Assembly (NCBI RefSeq): GCF_016097555.1
Contig: NC_054706.1
Coordinates: forward strand, 48,096,160-48,160,159
Source of the DNA: Gigantopelta aegis
Taxonomy: Eukaryota > Mollusca > Gastropoda > Neomphalida > Peltospiridae
DNA: 64,000 nt
Reading direction: 5' to 3'
Positions 33,805 through 48,018 of the stretch are shown piece after piece. The notes below the pieces were generated by a model, which saw nothing but the letters and a program-made list of their open reading frames with translations, ran no database searches and had not been told where the DNA came from. The translations under genes were made by a program, and so were the position numbers. Position 1 is the stretch's first letter, and each line of letters begins with the position of its first letter.

Positions 33805-34391
33805 TTAAAGAGACATTCCTGACTTTGCTGCAATGTTTAAGATGTTATCGACTAACAGAGACGTTTTGACGACTGTACTTACATATCAAATACATTTTTC
33901 TGCATAAAATATTAGTGGCTGTATATTAAACGTGTTTCTGATCGTTCTGATATTTGTACTAGGTTAAATTTCATTATATTTCCTAAAAAAGATCTTTTCG
34001 TACGTACGAAATTATTTGAAGACAAACTCCAGTTAGGGCTTCTCACAAATATTAAGAGGACCAGAAACACATTGAATATAAAGACACTGATATTCTAAAC
34101 AAGAAAAAATATTGAATATGTAAGTTTAATCGTAGAAATATATTATTAGTCGGAAGAAGCCCAAAGTGGAATTTGTCTTCCAATTTCGTACGTACGAAAA
34201 AACTATATTTTAGGAAATAAAATGAAATTTAACCTAGTACAAATATTACAACGATTCTAAACACATTTAATATACAGCCGATAATATTTGATCCAGAAAA
34301 ATATATTTGATATGTAATTACAATCGTTAAAAAGTCTCTGTTAGTCGATAACATCTTAAAAATTGCAGCAAACTCGGGAATGTCCCTTTAA
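33805..34391. mobile_element. M1 MITE, compound copy
   Basis: One left arm but two centres (TTTCGTACGTACGAAA near 33990 and 34185) and one and a half right arms; TTAA at both ends. It looks like two copies joined by recombination. Confidence 0.75.
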
Positions 34392-34924
34392 ATACTTTTA
34401 ATTCTTTTAATTGTTAAACTGTGTGAATACAACTATTGTTTCAGGTTTGAGATAACACGCTTACTCACAAAATAACAATGTGGACCAGGTATTACAAGGA
34501 CACAAATAAACTTTCAATGTGGGTGAGTATATATGAATAAAATCACAATGCTGAACTGTCAACGAAAATATCAAACACGATCAATAGTAAAATACGTAAT
34601 ATTTCTTCTAGTAAGGTAGCACATTAATACATACACAGTGCTTTAAAGAAATCTCTAAATGTCTTATGTTTGTTGAATTGGAATGCTATTCTGCAACTTA
34701 CACTCTCTTTTTGTTTTGTATTTTTAAATATTTAAATATTTTTTAAATTTAAAACTAGTTTATTGTCCCAGAAATATGATGTGGTAATGTCAGGGATGGG
34801 GCCCGGAGTTCATTACCTTACATGTTACATATAGCAAACATACATTACATAATCTTAATCAGAAAATAATATAACATACTAATATCAGAATGAAATAGAG
34901 CTATTAAGTAGTACTAAACCTAAT

Positions 34925-35335
34925 AACTCCCGGCTGGGTCAAAGTTCGAGGTGCATCGAACTTTTGATAAAGAAGTGAATACCACAAGTCCTGTGATTGG
35001 TGATAAATGTGAGTGTGTTGGTTGTAAAAAAAAAAAGTTTCTTCTGGGCAAAAAATGTATGCAATTTTATTTCATCAGCTACGACTGTGTCAAGTAGTCT
35101 TGTACTTAAAACATGTATGGGGTACCTGTAAAAAAAAAGTACTCGAATTTTGTGCGGAACTAGGGTAGTCATAGACGCTACCCGTTATCTCAGAAATGAA
35201 CAGCTTGACCCCCATTTTTTTCTGATTCACTTTAGGGGTGAGGGGTGGTAGTATTTATATCCGTGGCGTTTATGTCGATTGATACGCTGCAGGTAGGAGT
35301 TTAAGCCACATATGTTACTACTGTCGTCGTCTATT
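34925..35335 (+). repeat. R400 repeat, copy 3
   Basis: Forward copy, close to the one at 15510-15925. Confidence 0.7.
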
Positions 35336-36609
<1,274 letters not shown>

Positions 36610-37113
36610 ATATTGGCGGAAAATGTTAATAAATATTTGTATAATGTTTCTGGTTGAATTTCACTTTTTTTCTGTTTGATCATCGTCTTCAGGAATAGAC
36701 AGTGTGATTCATGCTGCCAAACACTGCAAAATTAATTGTTAATAAAAGGTTATAAATTATGTTTTAACGCTTGACAATGCCTTAGACAAAAACATTTTCA
36801 GAATATTTAACTGAAATATATAGCAACACTAAGGTTCAGGCACGTCCATTATGCATGGGCACGAGTTCTGATTTGCGCCAGATGTTCTGTCCAGGACAGA
36901 AGCAACACTAAAATTAACTTAATATTTTTTTATAGTACTAGTGCCACATATCTTTGTGAGGATTAGCAATTGTATTGCGCAATGACTTTTACATCATTTT
37001 ATGTAACTAGTCACATTCCATGTCAGACATTTAATCTAAGTGTGTGGTAATGTTTGTTTGTGTGTGTTAACGCATGTTTTGCTATTGTGTATGTTAATGT
37101 TGTATTACTTTAA

Positions 37114-37437
37114 GGGGGCGGGATGCAGCTCAGTGGTAAAACGCCCGCTCAATGCGCGGCCGGTCTGGGATCGATCCCTGTCGGTGGGCCCATTGGGTTA
37201 TTTCTCGTTTCAGTCAGTCCACCACGACTGCTATGTCAAAGGCCGTGTTATGTACTATCTTGTTTGTGGGATGGTGCATATAAAAGATTCCTAGATGCTA
37301 ATCGAAAAGAGTAGCTTATGAAGTGGCGACAGCGGGTTTCTTCTCTCAATATATGTGTGGTCCTTAAACATATGTCTGATAACCATATAACTGTAAATAA
37401 AATGTCTTGAGTGTGTCGTTAAATAAAACATTTCTTA
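37114..37437 (+). repeat. SINE type 1a
   Basis: Forward full-length copy with head GGGATGCAGCTCAGTGGTAA. Confidence 0.8.
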
Positions 37438-37494
37438 AATAAAACATTTCTTATTACTTTAAAGAATATTTAACCATATGTGTGTGTGTATATC

Positions 37495-37497
<3 letters not shown>

Positions 37498-37537
<40 letters not shown>
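37498..37537 (+). repeat. (GT)n microsatellite
   Basis: About 38 bases of TG dinucleotides, about 90 bases beyond the stop codon of the copy B gene. Confidence 0.95.
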
Positions 37538-37539
<2 letters not shown>

Positions 37540-37628
37540 CTGTGCGTGTGTGTATTATTAATGTTTAAAAATAAACTAAACACATCCATAATCTCCACAA
37601 CCGTAACACAATCATACCAGAAAGTTGT

Positions 37629-37699
37629 TCACTTGAAGAGCATTGCGAAGACAGTGAGAATCATTGTCAAAACTGAAGCGGTTACCATGGCTCCGCCGC
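37629..37699 (-). CDS. Exon 4 (last) of cysteine-rich gene, copy B
   Basis: Acceptor ATTTTGTAG precedes 37699. The first two bases complete a cysteine codon with exon 3. The next 22 codons encode GGAMVTASVLTMILTVFAML followed by FK and a TGA at 37631-37629. The small residues and hydrophobic end look like a GPI attachment signal or a C-terminal membrane anchor. The exon sits in ordinary sequence 5.6 kb from exon 3, so its membership rests on phase fit and the sensible protein end. I see no clear AATAAA in the next 100 bases. Confidence 0.7.
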
Positions 37700-40600
37700 C
37701 TACAAAATAATAACAATGATAAAGAATTAACTAATAATTCAATTTATTATATAGTAATATAGTAATAAGACATTTTAAAATAAACTCTCAGAAACGTCAA
37801 CAATCCAGTGCCAAGTGGAAGCGTCACAGTTGGCGTGAGGATGACATGCACGACAAATCATAAACCATTTTGTTACACCATTTTTCGCCATTGACGTTGA
37901 TAAAGAGGCACCGGCCACGGTGGTGTCGTGGTTAAGCCATCAGACCTAAGTCTGGTAGGTACAGGGTTCGCAGCCCGGTACCGGCTCCCACCCTGAGCGA
38001 GTTTTAACGACTCAATGGGTATGTGTCAGACCACTACACCCTCTTCTCTCTGACTAACCACTAACAACTAACACACTGTCCTGGACAGACAGTCCAGATA
38101 GCGCACGTGTGTGCCCAGGACAGCGTGCTTGAACCTTAATTGGATATACGCACGAAAATAAGTTGAAGAAGAAGAGAAAGAGGCATGCTACCGATATAAC
38201 GATTCTGTCTTTAACGCACGAAACCAGAAAGAACACAAACACACATTCATTTAATATTAACATAATCGCCATAGCAACAACATTGAGGTTATATTTAAAA
38301 ACCATCAAGATTTGCACGGAGGAGGCGGCGTAAGTCGACACCTGCGCCCATGGCAGGCGTGTGCTACAACAGCTTGTTCTGAATGCGCACTTTAAACCTT
38401 ATGACCTGACCTGACCTGACACTGATTCGTGAAGGCATGCTTTGAGGGCTTTAATAAAAGGTATAGTCTTAAAGACACATTCCCGAGTTTGCTGCACGTT
38501 TTAAGATGTTATCGACGAACAGAGACTTTTTAACGATTGTAATTACGTATCAAATATATTCTTCGGTATAAAGACCGGCCTCGGTGGCGTCGTGGGTTAG
38601 GCCATCGGTCTACAGGCTGGTAGGTACTGGGTTTGGATCCCAGTCGAGGCATGGGATTTTTAATCTAGATACCGACTCCAAACCCTGAGTGAGTGCTCCG
38701 CAAGGCTCAATGGGTAGGTGTAAACCACTTGCACCGACCAGTGATCCATAATTGGTTCAACAAAAGCTATGGTTTGTGCTATCCTGCCTGTGGGAAGCGC
38801 AAATAAAAGATCCCTTGCTGCCTGTCGTAAAAGAGTAGCCTATGTGGCGACAGCGGGTTTCCTCTAAAAAACAGTGTCAGAATGACCATATGTTTGACGT
38901 CCAATAGCCGATGATAAGATAAAAAATCAATGTGCTCTAGTGGCGTCGTTAAATAAAACAAACTTTACTTTTTGTTCGGTATAAAATATTAGTGTTTGTA
39001 TATTAAACGTTAGGGAGACACCACAGCATCGTAGAGGTCTAAAATTAACGAGCTATTCTCGATTCACTAATATCAGCTCGGCCATTTACCTTTCGACTGA
39101 CCGTTCAAAATTGCGCCAAATTCCCTCGATCAAAATTGTGCACCCTTTTCTCTTTGGCATTTAACTGCTCCATTCAAATTCCATAGCACCACCACCACCA
39201 CCACCCGCCTGCTACCGATTTGATCGGGCTGCTGGTGCTCCCTTGCACCTGCCAGTGCAGGCGGTCCCTCCTCTCCCCCCCCCCCCCCACCTTTCCTGTT
39301 ATGGACGGAGGAAGCCGGCCAAGGCCGGCTCTTGTGCCCACGACAGGCGTGCGCTACAACAGCTTGTTCTGAATGTGCACGTAAAACACTATGGCATGAC
39401 ATGACATATTAAATGTGTTTCTGTTCGTTCTAATATGTGTACTAGGTTAAATTTCAGTTTATTTCCTAAAATATATATTTTTTATACGTACGAAATTATT
39501 TGAAGACAAAATCCAGTTTGGGCTTCTTACAAATATTAAGTCGACCAGAAACACATTGAATATACAGACACTTATATTGTAAACAAGAAAATGCATTTAA
39601 TTTGTAAGTTTAATCGTAGAAATATTTTATTAGTCAGAAACACCTTACAATGAAGCAACTCAGGAATGTCCCTTTAACGGTAGTCGTAAATCCGCAAATA
39701 TATCCGCACAAATAGTCTGCCGTTTGGCTGTGATAATTTAATGGCAGACAGCTTTGAAGTAGCAACTATTAAACTGACGTTAACAGGGGAGTGCATGTAG
39801 TTTGCATGTTGACACTGAAGACGTTTTTGTGGTAATTCCGGCCAATACAAAAGTAGTGCTTTTTGTTGTAAACTGGGTCTTTTCCGGCCAAGTTTAGTGG
39901 GTGTATTTGTTTAAACCAATATCCTGGAAAAAAGAGCTGGACAACAGGGGTTGTCCTTTTCAGGGCATGTTGCCCTCAGGCAGGCACATATGCATTTAAA
40001 ACGTCCATGGGGCTACTTATGTTAATAAATGTGCTATAACCACTAACGCTATATAAAACATGTAGCATAAATAATTGTGATCTGTGGACATTACTTTCTT
40101 CTACGGTTTCATGACAGATAAAAAAAACCTGTATCCGCTACCGAATAAGTGTGCGTTGGTGTATCCTATGGCCACCTCTCTAAAAAAAACCTGACATTGT
40201 AAACATTCTAGAAATGTTCCAATCGACAGACCATAAATGTTCTAGATGTACGACTGGGGAGTGGGAGAGGTGGACAGTACATTTTTTTTTAACATCTGTC
40301 GTGGTGTAGCCTTCATCTCTGACATACGCAGTTCAATACAGGGCCGTATCAACCGGGGGGGAGGGGCGAGGAGAAGCAGTCCCTCCCCCACCCCCATCCA
40401 ATAATCTCACTTGGGTTTTTTTACTCCACAAAATAGCATACACGTCAGGGTTTAATTTGTATAGTGTTTCATTTGTTTATAAAACGTGGTGAACCCCAAC
40501 CCACCCCACCCATAGGATTTTGATCAGGGTACAATCATGCAATATGATCGAATTCAAATCTCCTTTACTTCTCTGTTCATTGCACATAAGTGAACGAACC

Positions 40601-43228
40601 CAACGTTATTCGAAGTTCACATGACCTTTCATTTAACCAGTCACTGCTGACATACATCTGACAGCAGCTTGATGCCTTTGATTTCATTCCAGTTCAACTT
40701 ATTTTCGTGCTTATATCCAATTAAGGTTCAAGCACGCTGTCCTGAGCACACACCTCAGCTATTTGGGCTGTCTATCCAAGACTGTGAGTTAGTGGTTAGT
40801 GAGAGGAAAGAGGGTGTAGTGGTCGTACACCTACCCATTGAGTCGCTGAAACTCGCTCTGGGTGGGAGCCGGTAGCAGGCTGTTAGCCCTGTACCTACCA
40901 GCCTCATGTCCGATGGCTTAACCACGACACCACCGAGGCCGGTGAAGCCTTTGAAATGACCTGTTCACTTGAACACGGACAGTCATTGGCTCAGATTATC
41001 AGGTGTGACAAGCTGAGAGAACGTGAACTGTAATATTTGGTTTCAGCCAGACTGCTACCCACATTACCGTGAAAGCAAGATCCATATTGATTATTCACAC
41101 ATCCATTCTCCAAACCAAACCGTTCTTAATAATGGCGCACCAAGGAAGACAACTATCAATCTGATTAATATCAGATCAGCTATTATCTGTAGAGGCTATT
41201 TCAATCAGAAAGGACAACCCTCAACGATCACGTTTGTTAAAGTGTGTTTTGTTTAACGACACCACTAGAGCACATTGATTTATTAATCATCGGCTATTGG
41301 ATGTCAATCGTTTGGTAATTTTGACATATAGTCTTATAGAGAGAAAACCCGTTATAGGTTTTCCATTAGTAGCAAGAGATCTTTTATATTCACCATTTGA
41401 CGGACAGGACAGCACATGCAATGGCCTTTGATATACCTCTCGCGGTGTATTAGCTGGAATGAGAAATAGCCCAATGGGCCCACCGACGGGGATCAATCCC
41501 AAGCTGACCGCACATCAAGCGACCGCTTTACCACTGGGCTACATCTCACCCTCTCGTTGATGCCCACCTTGCCACTAATGTAAAATGTAGCGGGTTTCCT
41601 CTCAAAGACTACAGTTCAAAATTACCAATAGCCGATGATTAATAAATCAATGTGCTCTAGTGGTGTTGTGAAACAAAACAAACCTCTTCTTCCCATCTAC
41701 GTCCATCACATAATGCTAATATAGTAATCAGTCAGTTTGTTTTGTTTAACCTCTTCTTCCCATCTACGTCCATTACATAATGCTAATATAGTAATCAGTC
41801 AGTTTGTTTTGTTTAACCTCTTCTTCCCATCTACGACCATCACATAATGCTAATATAGTAATCAGTTAGTTTGTTTTGTGTAACCTCTTCTTCCCATCTA
41901 CGACCATTACATAATGCTAATATAGTAATCAGTCAGTTTGTTTTGTTTAACCTCTTCTTCCCATCTACGTCCATTACATAATGCTAATTAATATAGTAAT
42001 CAGTTAGTTTGTTTTGTTTAACCTCTTCTTCCCATCTACGACCATCACATAATGCTAATATAGTAACCAGTCAGTTTGTTTTGTTTAACGACACCGCTAG
42101 AGCACATTGATTAATTACATAATGCTAATATAGTAATCAGTAGTTTGTTTTGTTTAACCTCTTCTTCCCATCTACGACCACATAATGCTAATATAGTAAT
42201 CAGTTGATTAATTACATAATGCTAATATATTACATAATGTAATCAGTCAGTTTGTTTTGTTTAACCTCTTCTTCCCATCTACGACCATTACATAATGCTA
42301 ATATAGTAATCAGTTAGTTTGTTTTGTTTAACGACACCGCTAGAGCACATTGATTAATTACATAATGCTAATATAGTAATCAGTCAGTTTGTTTTGTTTA
42401 ACGACACCGCTAGAGCACATTGATTAATTACATAATGCTAATATAGTAATCAGTTAGTTTGTTTTGTTTAACCTCTTCTTCCCATCTACGACCATTACAT
42501 AATGCTAATATAGTAATCAGTTAGTTTGTTTTGTTTAACGACACCGCAAGAGCACATTGATTAATTACATAATGCTAATATAGTAATCAGTCAGTTTGTT
42601 TTGTTTAACGACACCGCTAGAGCACATTGATTAATCACATAATGCTAATATAGTAATCAGTCAGTTTGTTTTGTTTAACGACTCCGCTAGAGCACATTGA
42701 TTAATCACATAATGCTAATATAGGAATCAGTCAGTTTGTTTTGTTTAACGACTCCGCTAGAGCACATTGATTAATCACATAATGCTAATATAGGAATCAG
42801 TCAGTTTGTTTTGTTTAACGACTCCGCTAGAGCACATTGATTAATCACATAATGCTAATATAGGAATCAGTCAGTTTGTTTTGTTTAACGACACCGCTAG
42901 AGAACATTGATTAATCACATAATGCTAATTTAGTAATCAGTTAGCTTGTTTTGTTTAACGACACCGCTAGAGCACATTCATTAATTAATCATCGGCTATT
43001 GGATGTGAAACACATGATAATTCTGACACATAGTCATCAGAGGAAACTCGCTACGTTTTTCCTAATGCAGCAAGGGGTCCAGTTGTGATGCACTGGTTGC
43101 AATGAGAATAAAATCAGCTGAATGGATCCACCGAGGTGGTTCGATCCTGTGACGCAAGCACCTGAAGCGAGTACTCAACCAACTGAGCTAAATCCCGCCC
43201 CAATATAGTAATTAGAAGGACATTAATA

Positions 43229-43281
<53 letters not shown>

Positions 43282-46200
43282 AATAATAATAATGTTATTT
43301 GTACTGGACATCAGATAATTATTGTAACAATACTTACAGGATACGTTTATCACAAGGTTGGCAGCCTTTATTGACGTTGTGTACGAACTATCATTGCTGC
43401 ATTCTGCGTTTGACATACAAGTTATATATTTCCTGTATGCGCTATAACAAAAAAAGAAGAAACCAAAAAAAGACACATTTTGTTAGTAGAAATAATAATA
43501 AAATAAAATATGTCTCTTTAAGGTTATACACCACCATTAAAGGGACATTCCCGAGTTTGCTGCAATTTTTAGGATGGTATCGACTTTTTGACGACTGTGA
43601 GTACATATGAAATATATTTTTCTGCATAAAATATTAGTGGCTATATATTAAACGTATTTTTGATCGTTCTAGTATTCGTACTAGGTTACATTTCATTTTA
43701 TTTCCTAAAAAAGATTGTTTCGTACGTACGAAATTATTTGAAGACAAAATCCAGTTTGGGCTTCTTACAAATATTAAGACGACCAGAAACACATTGAATA
43801 TACAGACACTGATATTCTAAACAAGAAAATATATTTAATATGTAAGTTTAATCGTAGAAATATTTGATTAGTCAAATACAATTTCTATTTCAGAATATAT
43901 TCTGTAAAACAAATACCACACTATCGCGAGGGTCATGTGACTACTAATTTTAGGGAGTGCTCTCAACTGACAAGTACCGTGTAAAAAATCAGCATAGGTC
44001 CACCACGAAATTGTTCAGTTGACAGCCCCCATGCCCGAGTACCGCCTCGTGTTGCTGTTATACGTGTGGCACTGTACACCACGTACTACATACAACAAGT
44101 AGCTTCAAACTAGTATACAGTATATGCCAAATCACTATAAATCTATGCACCACAAAATGCTTGAAATATTGTCAAGAGCAAACGCCAGATAATTGTTTTC
44201 CTTGATTTAAAAATTCATCAAAATTGGTCGAAATCAGGAAAATTAATGGACAACTTTTGCGCAACACTGTACATGCAACTATAAAATAAATAAATAAATA
44301 GAAGAAGCGTTGTTATTTTATCCAAGAAAATATAACGGATGATAAAACAAATCGCGCATAAAATTACAATTATTATTTTTGTAATACAAATATTTATAGG
44401 ATATTAAACGAGCTACCATTTCATTTCATGTTTATGTCCCGAGTGAAATAATGTTCAATTGTCTATAGCTATACTATCAAATCAAATCCCATAGACGACA
44501 ATAGTAACATATGTGGCTAAAACTCCTTCCTGCAGCGTATCAGTCGACACAAACACCACGTATATAAATATTACAACCCCTCATCCTTAAAGTGAACCAG
44601 AAAAATATGGAGTGAAGGTGTTCATTTCTGAGATAACGGGTAGCGTCTATGACTACCCTAGTTCCGCACAAAATTTGAGTACTGTTTTTTACAGGTACCC
44701 CATACATGTTTAAAGCACAAGGCTACTTGACACAGTAGTACTAGATGAAATAAAATTGCATACATGTTTTCCCCAGATGAAACTATTTTTGTTTTACAAC
44801 CATAACAACTCACATTTATCACCAATCACAGGACTTCTCTATCAAAAGTTTGGTGCACCTCGAACCAGCCGGATGTTATTTGGTTTAGTACTACCTTTAG
44901 CGAGTGACAATGGATATTATTTCACAAGGGACATAAACATGATACGAAATGGTAGCGAGTTTAATATCCTATTTATTACCCATAATCGATCACTCAACTC
45001 GTTTATTTGACGTTCCAATCAATGACGTCTTCGTGTTACGTCCCACTTGGCATTCTAGTGGGACATATCACTTTGATACCACGATATTTTTAACAATATG
45101 GGTAATAAATTCCATTATGACCTTATTCTAATTGCTGCACACAAATTATGAAACCAATTCACTAGTGTATATTTTACATGTAGACTACGACGGTTGATAA
45201 ATATACACTAATTCAGAAACTGCATAATGACACTTTGTCATCATTGAGCAATTTTTTTTACGGCCATTTTAAAAGCACCACTCCAGGCTAAAAATTACTC
45301 TTTTTTCTGTTCGGCCCATTGCATTATGCTTTAATGTTTTATTTGTACAAGATTATTAGAAGACCCATACCTATTTGGATACCTTTTACAGATACTAAAG
45401 AATAATACAAAACAACAACACAATAGCAACATTTCAGGGGCCTTTGCTGACGGCCATCTTGGTTTTCAAAATGGCCGCCATTTAAACATTTGTTTTTACA
45501 ATATTACCGCACCCAGGCAATTAAAACAATTGTTTTAAGTTATATACAGGTAGGTGGGAATGCTTTCACTACATAAGTAAGACTATTTGTAATCTGTATT
45601 GGTCAAAATAAAAATGGTAACATTTTGGGTGGAGGATTTTCACAGAAGAAAGTTAAAAATAACAGATTAAAAAACAAATCCCAATTTAACCTAATTTACA
45701 CCTTGTAAGGAACATGATATTTTGGCATAATTTCTAAACTTAAATATTGATTTTATTTTAACTAAGAGTATTTCTATGCATTTATGCCAGATTAATATTC
45801 TATACTTATATTAAAGGGATTGGACTATCTTCAGTTTGTAGCTGTTTCAACATTTTCGACAAATAAAATATTAATGCATTGTTAAAATAAAAATTTATGT
45901 TTTCTTGCTTAGAAGATGATTATCTCTATAATCCATGTATTTCTGGACATTGTAATGTTTTGTATCTCAATATCGATTTTTGGTAAATATTTATAATATT
46001 TTTCAATAGCCAAACGAAATTTTAAAACATTGAGATTCCGAATGTATTTATTAGTATGATGCTTTATATGTAAAACATTTTAAGGTAAGATAGTGTTTTA
46101 AAAGACCTGAAAAAGCAGTTTATGTTTATTTTGTTGATGGGGCAGGCTGATGCTTGCCCAAATTAAATAAAATCTGGATACCAACGTTTATTTATATTAG

Positions 46201-47974
46201 CATTACTGCCAAACAGATTACAAGTAATATGGTGGTTAAAATGATGGACATACATGGTGAACACATTTCAGGCTAGCTCATTCTGCCCGAATATCTCTTT
46301 TGTTTTTGCCCGAATTTGAGTGATTTTCTCCAGCACAAGGTGGGCAGTTGGCCCCTGCCACGTGCGCTTATGGGAACAATCAGAAGTCTTGCTAGGTCTG
46401 AAAACACAGGTCAGTCCCTTTAATAAACTTTAGAACCAGCACCCAAAATGTTACCAATTTTGATATGTCATATATTAAAAATATTGTAATATATAACAGG
46501 CTATACTTTTGAAAGAATTGTATATCTTGGTTATCTGGTCTAAAGCCAACCTGGAGATAGAACAGTACTTTTAAAAGTAAAATTACATTTTTTAAACATT
46601 TAACATGTAACTGTTAAATTAATAAAATCACATGTACCTGATATTAGGTGAAATTATTTACATACGTAAATGCAGGAATAAGCTGGTAGCTGTCAAATTT
46701 CATTTGCTATGGAACGTTTGCATTGCATGGCTACGTTATGCATCTTAAATATGGTACAGATAATATAACTTTGTTAACAATAGAGACGTTTTCCTCTAAA
46801 TAATCAGAGAAATATTTTTTTTAAATCCTTATGGTTCCTTGCTTGAAATATCGTTCTGTACACATCCCTGAGGTCCTTTCATTTAGGGAAGCTGTATAAA
46901 GGTTTTTAGCATATGGCTGTATACCATCGCGACTTTCGTAACCTCTTTTGGAATCTGTGCAGAAATACTGTTATTGTCTTTTATATGCTAATGGAAGATT
47001 TGTAATCATCAATCATGTTACATACACTCTGTCAATCTTTATACTGGTTATGTGGATTATTGGAACCAATTTGTTTGGAAAAACGTTTCGTTTAAATGGT
47101 GAAGTCTCTTTACAATAACAACCTACTTTGAATTGGCTGCATCCTACTTTGGTACACAATTTACAGTGAAATTTGATATTCATGTATGATGACATTACTG
47201 TTTTTAATCAGTCATTTTCATCATGCATGGTTTGAGGCTTGTTGCATGTTCTATGTCATATATTTGCAGACAATGCTGCAAGCTAACTCTGCTGTTTGAC
47301 ATGGGCAGTTATTCCTGAAGCAGGCATTTTTAGCAGTGCATGCACGTCATTACTTCCATAAGCTCTGGTGGACCACTGCAGACACACCAGTACAATGACT
47401 GGGTATGTTGTTTATAATTTTGGATATATTCAAATTCAGTTCTGGTGATCGGCAGCTTTTCACAGCATGCTTTGTAGATTTGCTAGCTTGATGTGCTCAG
47501 CCAGAGCAGGATAAGTAGGAGACCGACCTTTGAATCAATTACTTGGGAAGATGGCGTGTTTCAAGTGTTTCATACAAATGTTAAATTGTTTCATTTTGTA
47601 TAGCAAACTACCAAACCGTTGTCATTCATGTATACTGGTATGTACCTTCAGACCAACGGTGTGCTTTAACATTACTGATACATCCCTTAATAAAGAGGCA
47701 GCTGTCTGTGTTACATCATGTGATGTCATATACTGCAAGCACCTGGACAGATTGGTCCACCAAGTTTTGTGTTGTTTTTGCTGTGGCAGTAATGTTAATC
47801 ACTTGACCGTAGGCTTTTGTCATGTAAATTTGAACAGAATATCGCCACTACCAGCAGAAAAATACCAGCAATGCAATGCACTTGTCTGGGTTTTGTTTTG
47901 TCTTGGTGACATATTTCTCCAGTTCCTTGCAGTGCATGCTGTTATAGGATGTGACACCATCACCATCATATCTA

Positions 47975-48018
<44 letters not shown>

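Larger units (their letters stand above)
38469..39677. mobile_element. M1 MITE carrying two nested SINE-like insertions
   Basis: Left arm at 38469-38572, right arm from 39407, TTAA ends. It is interrupted by a type 5 SINE (38573-38974) and an S7 retroposon (39011-39406). Confidence 0.8.

Noticed and set aside
41690..42960. Possible CRISPR-like repeat array
   Set aside because: Units are contiguous and almost identical with no unique spacers, in a eukaryotic setting; it is a tandem satellite.
43114..43476. 120-codon minus frame as a complete gene
   Set aside because: Only 43338-43432 is exon; the rest is intron and AAT microsatellite.
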